DNA from: Myxococcota bacterium
GTDB lineage: Bacteria > Myxococcota_C > UBA6777
Reading direction: 5' to 3'
NCBI GenBank assembly: GCA_023150835.1
Contig: JAKLKB010000183.1
Span: 1-9,020 of the forward strand
DNA length: 9,020 nt
Every line of letters begins with the position of its first letter. Within the stretch, counting starts at the first letter, position 1. Under the pieces are notes generated by a model. The model had not been told where the DNA came from, did no database searches, and saw nothing but the letters and a program-made list of their open reading frames with translations. A program made the position numbers and the translations under genes. Below are positions 1 to 5,210 of this stretch, in pieces.

Positions 1-100
1 CGTGAACAGGGGAGGGAGCGAAAGTCGGAAGCCTCGGGGATTTTGTTTTTTCATGACGCACGCTGTATGCACGAAATGCAGACGCTGCCCGTTCCAACTT

Positions 101-119
101 CCCCCCGTTGGCCGGGGGG
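101..119. repeat. GC hairpin, 7-bp stem
   Basis: CCCCCCG at 101-107 pairs with CGGGGGG at 113-119 around a 5-base loop. An A/G tract follows on the + strand rather than a T run, so it does not look like an intrinsic terminator in either direction. Its role is unknown. Confidence 0.45.
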
Positions 120-140
120 ATTGAGGGGGGGAGAAAAAAA

Positions 141-330
141 GAAAAGGCGATCAAGACCGACTCTACGAGGTTTCCACCTTAACAAGGCGCGTATGGGGTT
201 CCACCCCACACCCCGCAAGGGAACGATGTCCCCTTGACCCCAAGTCGGCGAAGAGAGCGCAGGTTTTTCATACCGACAACCCCGTCGCTTGAAGTGCCAC
301 GAACACGGGGATTTTTGTCCATCGCGTCAT
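141..330 (+). repeat. Dispersed intergenic repeat, copy 1
   Basis: This stretch matches the reverse complement of 5000-5181. The best block, 193-241, agrees at 41 of 50 aligned positions with the reverse complement of 5089-5138, including 20 identical bases in a row. The next 29 bases are weakly similar. The following 60 (271-330) align without gaps at 42 of 60. A left arm (141-172) shares an exact 11-mer and scattered matches. The block contains a TGGGGT/ACCCCA hairpin (194-208) and a CAAGGG/CCCTTG hairpin, and ends in ACGGGG followed by a short T run (312-316). It codes for nothing recognisable. Identity was counted by hand. Confidence 0.8.
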
Positions 331-380
331 TCCTATCACACCGTCATCGCCGCGCACCGAAGATCACCCTCCGCCGTCGC

Positions 381-2243
381 TCAATGGGCTGCTTTGGCTT
401 TTTTTCCTGACGGGATGGCGTGCCAGATCCGCAACAACAACACAAACCCGATCACACCAAACGGCAACAAAAAGATCGGCCAGTACATCCAATCGCGTGT
501 GGTCAAAAAGCCCAACGCCACCGATTGCACCGCCGTTCCCAAATACACAAACCCATCGATCAGCCCGACCGCTGTGGCCGCCCCCTTGCGCCCGCCAAAG
601 TCCATCGTTGCCGTCCCGCTCAACAAACCGTGCGTACCGATCACCGACATCGACATCAAAAACACGATCAAGCACAACCAAAACGGATTGACCGCCAGAT
701 GCGGTGCGATCGGCAAGATCCGCGCATCACCCGCCCGCATCACTTTGTGCGATTGATCGAGGTGGATCGTCATCGACTTTCCTTCACGCACGATCGATAT
801 CGCCAAACGCCCCACCGACTCGATAGGCATCGAAACAGCCGTTGCAACGGCTTTTCGATGCGCTCGACAAGTACACTTCTTCGCATCCCACGCCGCGCCT
901 TGTTGACAACGCGAAGGAACACAGCGGATCGCCCGCCCCACTTGGCTCCACTGCTTGATATCTTTTTGCTCGTTCACCCCAACGATGCGATCTCCCACCC
1001 TGAGCGGATACGCCGCTTTGTCCTTTGCATCGACACGACCCACCACGTTGGTGTCCCCCCCCATCGTCGCCAACATAAACAACGACGCCACCACCAACGA
1101 CGCATACAACAAACCCGCCACAGGAGCCCGACGGCTCTCGAAGATCAAGTCGCTCATCCACCCCGCAAGGTTCCCACCCACCACACCCGCCACCATCAAG
1201 ATCCCCCCCCAACCCCCTTGGAGAAACGGCACCAAAAACAGCACCCCCCCCGTCAACGTCGCCCAACCAAAGGACTTCTTCTTTCGACGCAGCGCGTACG
1301 ACACCGCAAAGGACACCGCCGCCCCCACAAAAAAAGGCAAAACCGTGTGTACCCAATTCCCCCAATCTCCGCGCCTTACAAAGTGCGTCGATGGCAACAC
1401 CCACACTTCTTTCGCATAGATCGGAAACCAGTGCATCACACCGTTTCGCAACACCCCCGTGCAAAACTCGATCAGTCCGACCGTAAGGATGATCGGGTTG
1501 GTCAACACCCGCAACACGATATCCCGCAACGTCACGTCGCTCTCTTCACCGCTGCTTGCATCACCCGTGTCAAAGTCCTCATAACCCGCATGGCTCGGCT
1601 GATCCTTCAACACAAGCCACTCCACCACGAATATCGCAGCCATCAAGATCGCAGGCCCCCAAAACACCCACCACGTCGGCTTGATCGCGCCCTTGCCCGC
1701 CCCCAAAAACTCCAACAACCAGCCATTCACCGTAAAAGCCAAAAAGATCCCCGACGAGATCATCGTCCCAAAGATCCCCGAAAATCCGCCCCGTTCGCGC
1801 ACATGAAACCAATGCGAATTCACTTTGACGATCGCCACCGCCCCAAAACTCTGAAAGTACATATTCACCGCATAAAGCAGCGACATCGTGTGGGTGATGC
1901 TATCCGTAGAGGGCGGAGCCTTCGCCGTCAACACCGACTGGATATACATCCCCATCAACAGATTCATCACCCCCGATCCCGCTAATGCAAGCAAGATCGC
2001 ACGCTTTCCCCCCATCTTGTCCGTCAGTGGGCCATTCACGAGAAACGCCACACCATACGCCAACGCACCAAAGAAAAAGATCAAACCAAACGCTTCTTTG
2101 GTCATCAAACCGCCAAGCTCATTCTTCGAGACGGTCAGATTATAACGCCCCATGTACAGCAACGCATACGAGAGGCCAAGCGGAAACCAGTTGAAAAAAC
2201 GACGCACACGAAACGCCGCGCTGTGATCGAACGATGAACTCAT
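381..2243 (-). CDS. MFS transporter of the organophosphate:phosphate antiporter (GlpT-like) family with a PDZ-like insert
   Basis: The 620-residue protein probably exchanges a phosphorylated organic compound for phosphate across the inner membrane; the substrate cannot be read from sequence. Family signs are an Arg-Tyr-Asn-Leu motif in helix 1 (Arg33, like GlpT Arg45), the helix 2-3 block with YG and GPLTDK around residues 51-90, and LRNGVMHW in helix 7 (Arg266, like GlpT Arg269). GWMSD follows at 361-365. GlpT is about 450 residues, so this is long. The extra length is two additional hydrophobic segments (about 299-343) and a periplasmic PDZ-like insert (about 397-515). The start was chosen at 2243 because GAGGAG lies four bases upstream. 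The frame stays open for 110 more codons, but those look non-coding and the ATG at 2243 matches the family N-terminus. The gene diverges from the ExbD-like gene; no convincing promoter or terminator was seen. Confidence 0.9.
   Translation of the reverse strand: MSSSFDHSAAFRVRRFFNWFPLGLSYALLYMGRYNLTVSKNELGGLMTKEAFGLIFFFGALAYGVAFLVNGPLTDKMGGKRAILLALAGSGVMNLLMGMYIQSVLTAKAPPSTDSITHTMSLLYAVNMYFQSFGAVAIVKVNSHWFHVRERGGFSGIFGTMISSGIFLAFTVNGWLLEFLGAGKGAIKPTWWVFWGPAILMAAIFVVEWLVLKDQPSHAGYEDFDTGDASSGEESDVTLRDIVLRVLTNPIILTVGLIEFCTGVLRNGVMHWFPIYAKEVWVLPSTHFVRRGDWGNWVHTVLPFFVGAAVSFAVSYALRRKKKSFGWATLTGGVLFLVPFLQGGWGGILMVAGVVGGNLAGWMSDLIFESRRAPVAGLLYASLVVASLFMLATMGGDTNVVGRVDAKDKAAYPLRVGDRIVGVNEQKDIKQWSQVGRAIRCVPSRCQQGAAWDAKKCTCRAHRKAVATAVSMPIESVGRLAISIVREGKSMTIHLDQSHKVMRAGDARILPIAPHLAVNPFWLCLIVFLMSMSVIGTHGLLSGTATMDFGGRKGAATAVGLIDGFVYLGTAVQSVALGFLTTRDWMYWPIFLLPFGVIGFVLLLRIWHAIPSGKKAKAAH
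753..1004 (-). other. PDZ-like domain inserted in the transporter (residues about 414-497)
   Basis: The segment after the helix matching GlpT helix 9 reads LRVGDRIVGVN (414-424), which matches the carboxylate-binding loop and second strand of PDZ domains. It closes with two strand-like stretches around LAISIVREGK and MTIHL (480-495), as PDZ domains do. Between them sits an extra stretch with four cysteines (441, 446, 457, 459), possibly a disulfide or metal site. Arg-rich flanks (ESRR before the preceding helix) place this loop outside the membrane, in the periplasm. The PDZ call rests on motif reading, not a profile search. Confidence 0.7.
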
Positions 2244-2247
2244 GAAG

Positions 2248-2253
2248 CTCCTC
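2248..2253 (-). promoter_or_regulatory. Ribosome-binding site deciding the MFS start
   Basis: GAGGAG on the minus strand sits four bases before the ATG at 2243. It favours this start over the longer open frame that begins near 2573. Confidence 0.8.
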
Positions 2254-2470
2254 AAAAGATGAATGGATTCTGTTCGGAGTGGCTCAAACGATCTGGTGAT
2301 GCGGGTCTTTGCCAAAAAAGGCTGCGGCTTCCTTAGCCCGTCGCTTTGCTCAAGACAAGCCCCCACCGCCCTTTTCCGCAACAACGTTTCACCCCCCCGC
2401 AACACACCCGTATCTTCTGTACAACAATCTCGGAACTTTTTTCCCCCACACGCCACCAACGCCACATCAT

Positions 2471-2518
2471 AACGCGGCAAGTACGCCACCCACACCACCA
2501 ACGCGGCAAGAACGCCAC
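2471..2518. repeat. Short direct repeat, 29-bp period
   Basis: AACGCGGCAAG followed by TACGCCAC (2471-2489) recurs as AACGCGGCAAG followed by AACGCCAC (2500-2518), 18 of 19 identical. It lies 41 bp upstream of the ExbD-like start, so it could be a paired regulator site or simple low-complexity duplication. Confidence 0.55.
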
Positions 2519-2558
2519 AACACACCCAAGCGCTCTCGCCAGACTGTAGGAGTATCCG

Positions 2559-3086
2559 ATGCCACGCAAACACCGAGAAATCGAAGCCGTCGAAGAAATC
2601 AACATCATGCCCCTGATGAACATCATCATGCTACTGATCCCCTTCCTGATTATGAGCACCGAATTCGTCAAGATCGGTGTGATCAACGTCAGCGCCCCCT
2701 CCACTTGCGCTTCTTGTGGTGATAAAAAAACCGAGCCGACCATCCGCCCACCCGCACCGCTCAACCTCACGCTCAACCTCACTTCCCAAGGGGTCACTCT
2801 CCTCACACGCGGCGCTCGTATCCCCCAAGGATGCGACCTCACCCCCAAAGGCATCACCGCACACTCCGAAACACCCACCTTCCCCGACTATCGGCACCAA
2901 CAGGCATCTGCCCTGCGCGCTTGTCTCGCCAAGATCAAAGCCCTCTTCCCCCAAGAAGACAAGATTATCGTCATGGCCGACCCATCGATCCCCTATCACA
3001 AGATCATCGAACTCATGGACATCTCCCGCGAAGCCAACAACAAACCCCTCTTCCCCCTCGTCATGCTCTCCGCCGGCCTCCTCTAA
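2559..3086 (+). CDS. ExbD/TolR-family protein with Asn in place of the membrane Asp
   Basis: The 175-residue protein has the ExbD layout: a short charged cytoplasmic tail (1-13), one membrane helix (about 16-34), then a periplasmic domain. The stretch INIMPLMN aligns with the E. coli ExbD stretch INVTPFID, so the proton-path Asp25 is Asn21 here. ExbD proteins normally pair with ExbB to couple the proton gradient to outer-membrane or envelope work. No ExbB/TolQ or TonB gene lies in the window. The periplasmic part carries CASC (two Cys, just after the helix) and a lone Cys in the middle, and ends in a segment like the ExbD C-terminal fold (KIIVMADPSIPYHKIIELMD). TAGGAG at 2547-2552 supports the start. 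The next gene is convergent, 20 bp away. Family call is firm; the function without Asp is open. Confidence 0.88.
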   Translation: MPRKHREIEAVEEINIMPLMNIIMLLIPFLIMSTEFVKIGVINVSAPSTCASCGDKKTEPTIRPPAPLNLTLNLTSQGVTLLTRGARIPQGCDLTPKGITAHSETPTFPDYRHQQASALRACLAKIKALFPQEDKIIVMADPSIPYHKIIELMDISREANNKPLFPLVMLSAGLL

Positions 3087-3106
3087 TCTCTCAGATCCCT
3101 CTTATC

Positions 3107-3499
3107 TCACCATTTCCCTACAACTATCGGGCTTTCCAACGGTAGCTCTTTCGCAAAAACATCCGCGCCCTCGATCTCCAGTTCCTCTTGAATGGCAGAA
3201 GTCTGGCGGGCTGCCTCAAACTGCTGCTCCATCGTTCGCATCAAGCGTGTTCTGCGCTTGTAATACACCACCTGCCCCAACAACGTCGCCCGCAACCCCA
3301 TCCCCAACAAAAATCCAAACGCCAACACCCAATCCCCCCGATGCACCGTATAAATCACCGCACACAAACGACCCAAGAAATTTAGCAGCGGAAACCACGG
3401 ACTAAAGTCTTCTGCATCTTTGATCCGATACAACCGCACCAACTGCGGAATGTACGAACCTTCGATCATCCACATCCCGATCACACCCAACCATGCCAT
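3107..3499 (-). CDS. PQ-loop (SemiSWEET-like) small membrane protein
   Basis: The 130-residue protein has three predicted membrane helices (about 2-17, 34-52, 56-80) and one PQ-loop repeat: YIPQLVRLYR (16-25, Pro18-Gln19) followed by Ser33 and a conserved-looking Asn-Phe-Leu-Gly stretch. This is the SemiSWEET size and topology; those proteins dimerise into sugar facilitators. The lipid-A-disaccharide synthase N-terminal domain has a similar fold, so substrate is not assignable. A polar tail (81-130), rich in Glu and Gln, follows the third helix and is longer than usual. The ATG at 3499 was chosen because GAGGGA precedes it; a GTG eight codons upstream has no such site. It is convergent with the ExbD-like gene and divergent from the gene at 3710, sharing a palindromic promoter region. 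Confidence 0.8.
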   Translation of the reverse strand: MAWLGVIGMWMIEGSYIPQLVRLYRIKDAEDFSPWFPLLNFLGRLCAVIYTVHRGDWVLAFGFLLGMGLRATLLGQVVYYKRRTRLMRTMEQQFEAARQTSAIQEELEIEGADVFAKELPLESPIVVGKW

Positions 3500-3502
3500 A
3501 TT

Positions 3503-3508
3503 TCCCTC
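3503..3508 (-). promoter_or_regulatory. Ribosome-binding site of the PQ-loop gene
   Basis: GAGGGA on the minus strand lies three bases before the ATG at 3499, a short but acceptable spacing. It decides against the GTG start at 3523. Confidence 0.6.
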
Positions 3509-3553
3509 GCCACACAAAAGCACTCGCTTGTGCTATTCCTATCTGGAAATTAG

Positions 3554-3619
3554 GAAATACAAAGACAAGCCCAAACTGTCAAGGTTTATCTTGACAGATC
3601 TTGTTTTCGACGATATTCC
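3554..3619. promoter_or_regulatory. Divergent promoter pair around a palindrome
   Basis: CTGTCAAG (3576-3583) and CTTGACAG (3590-3597) form a perfect 8-bp inverted repeat with a 6-base centre. Each arm contains TTGACA, the consensus -35. On the + strand it is followed after 17 bases by TATTCC (3614-3619). On the minus strand it is followed after 17 bases by TATTTC (3559-3554). The geometry fits two divergent sigma-70-type promoters, one for the PQ-loop gene and one for the gene at 3710. The -10 matches are weak. The palindrome could also bind a regulator. Confidence 0.6.
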
Positions 3620-3695
3620 CTACTATGAAATTAAGAAACGGTGCCGCGCAAACCAAACACCCACAAACCCCAAAGCCGCACCTCACCCCCAAGAC

Positions 3696-3701
3696 AAGGA
3701 G
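3696..3701 (+). promoter_or_regulatory. Ribosome-binding site of the small SAP-like gene
   Basis: AAGGAG sits eight bases before the ATG at 3710, selecting this start over an in-frame ATG at 3641 that has no such site. The 11-mer AGACAAGGAGA here recurs exactly before cysNC (5192-5202). Confidence 0.75.
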
Positions 3702-3709
3702 ACAAAAAG

Positions 3710-3964
3710 ATGTCGGGACATCCCCACCCCGCCAAGGACAAACTCCTCAAAGAATTTCAACAGATCCAAGAACACCTCGATCGCGTACCGATCCGACGTT
3801 TGCAGCACGTCGCCAAGGCGCTCGATGTTCCCGGGCGTTCACGACTGAGCAAGCGCGTTCTCCTTGAGAGGCTTCCTGCACACATCGTTTCCGCAAACGA
3901 TCACCAACTCTCTTCCGCCTTGACGATCGTCCAAACCGTTCTCGAAAAGAAAAAATCCCCCTAA
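3710..3964 (+). CDS. Small SAP/Rho N-terminal-like helical protein
   Basis: The 84-residue protein has a helical, charged N-terminal part (about 8-25), then the segment [28 protein letters not shown] (about 28-55). This has the helix-extended-helix pattern of SAP and Rho N-terminal domains: a helix, a Gly-Arg-Ser turn, a Ser-Lys pair, then a second helix. Such domains bind nucleic acid, so a DNA- or RNA-binding role is a reasonable inference. A third helix (about 61-80) ends in Lys-rich residues. The protein is a stand-alone module with no catalytic domain. It is divergent from the PQ-loop gene and lies 70 bp upstream of cysD in the same direction. A possible terminator overlaps its stop codon. 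The domain match is weak and made by eye. Confidence 0.6.
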   Translation: MSGHPHPAKDKLLKEFQQIQEHLDRVPIRRLQHVAKALDVPGRSRLSKRVLLERLPAHIVSANDHQLSSALTIVQTVLEKKKSP

Positions 3965-3995
3965 CCACCGCGTCGATCGCTGTTGCTTGGTGGTT
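3963..3995 (+). terminator. Possible intrinsic terminator after the SAP-like gene
   Basis: AACCACC (3963-3969, overlapping the stop codon) pairs with GGTGGTT (3989-3995) in a perfect 7-bp stem. The loop is 19 bases and the downstream tract is only CAACTTTTC, so it is a weak candidate. It may instead attenuate transcription into cysD. Confidence 0.35.
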
Positions 3996-4020
3996 CAACT
4001 TTTCATTCCATCCAACCCAC

Positions 4021-4025
4021 GAAGG
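4021..4025 (+). promoter_or_regulatory. Ribosome-binding site of cysD
   Basis: GAAGG lies nine bases before the ATG at 4035. The internal ATG at 4095, which matches the E. coli CysD start more closely, has no such site. This favours the start with a 20-residue N-terminal extension. Confidence 0.5.
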
Positions 4026-4034
4026 TTTACGTCG

Positions 4035-4994
4035 ATGTCCCTCTCCCATCACCTGACGGCGGCTCCGCCACCCCCCACCCAAGCTCTCTCCACGATGCGC
4101 CTAACGCATCTTCGCCAGCTTGAGGCCGAAAGTATCCACATCATCCGCGAAGTCGCCGCAGAGTTTGACAACCCTGTGATGCTGTACTCGATCGGCAAAG
4201 ATTCTTCTGTGATGGTACGTTTGGCCCAAAAAGCCTTTGCTCCCGCCCCCTTGCCTTTCTCACTTTTGCACATCGACACCACCTTCAAATTTCGCGAGAT
4301 GATCGCGTTTCGCGACCACTTTTGCGCCGAACAAGGCTTGGAACTCCTCGTCCACACCAACCCCGAAGGACTCGCCGCCAACGTCTCCCCCTTTACCCAC
4401 GGCAGCAAGATCTACACGGACGTGATGAAAACCCAAGCCTTGCTCCAAGCACTCCAAAAAGGCGGATATGACGCGGCTTTTGGAGGCGCACGCCGCGACG
4501 AAGAAAAGTCCCGCGCCAAAGAACGCATCTACTCTTTCCGCGATCGCTTTCACCAATGGGACCCCAAAAACCAACGCCCCGAACTGTGGTCCCTTTACAA
4601 TGGCCGCCTCCACAAAGGCGAAAGTATCCGCGTCTTTCCCCTCTCCAACTGGACCGAACTCGATGTCTGGCAATATATCGATATCGAAAAGATCCCCGTC
4701 GTTCCGTTGTATTTTGCACGCAAACACCCCGTTGTCGAACGCAACGGAACCCTGATCCGCATCGACGACGAACGTTTCCCCCTTGAACCCAACGAGACCC
4801 CCCAAGAAGTCGTCTGCCGCTTTCGCACCCTTGGCTGCTACCCCCTCAGCGGAGCCGTCCAGTCCGAAGCGACCACCGTTCCTGAGATCATCGACGAGAT
4901 GCTCCGAACCCACCAATCCGAACGACAAGGCCGTGTGATCGATCACGACTCCACTGCTTCGATGGAACGCAAAAAACGCGAAGGCTACTTCTAA
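4035..4994 (+). CDS. Sulfate adenylyltransferase subunit 2 (ATP sulfurylase, small subunit)
   Basis: CysD catalyses sulfate + ATP to APS + pyrophosphate in the cytoplasm, driven by GTP hydrolysis in its partner CysN. The 319-residue protein follows E. coli CysD closely from [13 protein letters not shown] (residues 21-33) to the ERKKREGYF end. The PP-loop SIGKDSS (52-58) binds ATP, and [15 protein letters not shown] (150-164) and FRTLGCYPL are hallmark stretches. The first 20 residues (His/Pro/Ala-rich) are extra compared with E. coli. The start was chosen for GAAGG upstream; a start at 4095 would remove the extension. Only 70 bp separate it from the small gene before. The partner cysNC is 216 bp downstream, unusually far for this pair, because a dispersed repeat sits between them. 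No clear own promoter was found. Confidence 0.96.
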   Translation: MSLSHHLTAAPPPPTQALSTMRLTHLRQLEAESIHIIREVAAEFDNPVMLYSIGKDSSVMVRLAQKAFAPAPLPFSLLHIDTTFKFREMIAFRDHFCAEQGLELLVHTNPEGLAANVSPFTHGSKIYTDVMKTQALLQALQKGGYDAAFGGARRDEEKSRAKERIYSFRDRFHQWDPKNQRPELWSLYNGRLHKGESIRVFPLSNWTELDVWQYIDIEKIPVVPLYFARKHPVVERNGTLIRIDDERFPLEPNETPQEVVCRFRTLGCYPLSGAVQSEATTVPEIIDEMLRTHQSERQGRVIDHDSTASMERKKREGYF

Positions 4995-4999
4995 GAAGA

Positions 5000-5181
5000 G
5001 TCACGCAATTGACAAAAAAACCCGTGTTCGCAACACCTCAAGCGAGAGAGTCGCTGATTTGAAAAACAGTAATCGTCTCGCCCATGAAGGGGTCAAGGGG
5101 GCTGTGCTCCCTTGCGGGGTGTGGGGTTCCAACCCCACGAAAACGATCCAACTGCGTAAATCCTCTTCTCATCGCCTTTTC
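5000..5181 (-). repeat. Dispersed intergenic repeat, copy 2 (inverted relative to copy 1)
   Basis: It is the reverse-complement counterpart of 141-330 and fills almost the whole cysD-cysNC spacer. In its own sense (minus) it has the left arm GAAAAGGCGAT, a GTGGGGTT/AACCCCAC hairpin (5121-5138), a CAAGGG/CCCTTG hairpin, and a last hairpin with a T run. The spacer between the left arm and the first hairpin is about nine bases shorter than in copy 1. It begins six bases after the cysD stop codon. Confidence 0.8.
5014..5036 (-). terminator. Terminator-like hairpin on the minus strand inside the repeat
   Basis: On the minus strand GTGTT (5036-5032) pairs with AACAC (5028-5024) around a 3-base loop and is followed by GGG and seven T. 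This is a compact intrinsic-terminator shape, but no minus-strand gene is nearby, so it is probably a property of the repeat itself. In copy 1 the same place keeps GTG, CGAACACGGG and a T run, with a weaker stem. Confidence 0.4.
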
Positions 5182-5210
5182 GATCACTGTTAGACAAGGA
5201 GATATCTCGG

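Larger units (their letters stand above)
1..380. other. Non-coding region at the left edge, downstream of the MFS gene
   Basis: No believable gene is present. The stretch holds a GC hairpin at 101-119, a purine tract at 120-147 and copy 1 of a dispersed repeat at 141-330. The convergent side of the transporter gene ends at 381, and I see no intrinsic terminator for it: the minus strand has no hairpin followed by a T run between 241 and 380. A 64-codon open frame at 43-237 runs through the repeat and is not protein-like. Confidence 0.7.
2244..2558. other. Divergent spacer between the MFS and ExbD-like genes
   Basis: About 315 bases without a gene. It must carry both promoters, but I find no hexamer pair good enough to name. 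It contains a near-perfect 19-base direct repeat (2471-2489 and 2500-2518) and a short A run followed by a weak GC inverted repeat near 2318-2338. The minus frame is open throughout but reads as an extension without family similarity. Confidence 0.6.

Noticed and set aside
43-237. 64-codon open frame at the left edge
   Set aside because: It runs through the GC hairpin and the dispersed repeat, and its composition is not protein-like.
420-1985. 521-codon open frame on the + strand opposite the transporter gene
   Set aside because: It is Arg/His/Pro/Gln-rich with no domain, lies wholly antisense to a clear membrane protein, and arises from the low stop frequency in this composition.
2318-2338. 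Minus-strand terminator before the transporter (T run after a GC stem)
   Set aside because: The stem is only about four pairs and there is no minus-strand gene upstream for it to end.
2244-2573. 110-codon upstream extension of the transporter frame, including a hydrophobic stretch
   Set aside because: No family similarity, it overlaps the ExbD-like start region, and a strong GAGGAG site sets the start at 2243.
2716-3405. 229-codon open frame spanning the ExbD-like gene and the PQ-loop gene
   Set aside because: Ser/Pro/Thr-rich shadow frame that overlaps two recognisable genes on both strands.
5009-5037. TTGACA after cysD as a promoter for cysNC
   Set aside because: No acceptable -10 hexamer at 16-18 bases, and the sequence lies within the repeat and its hairpin.
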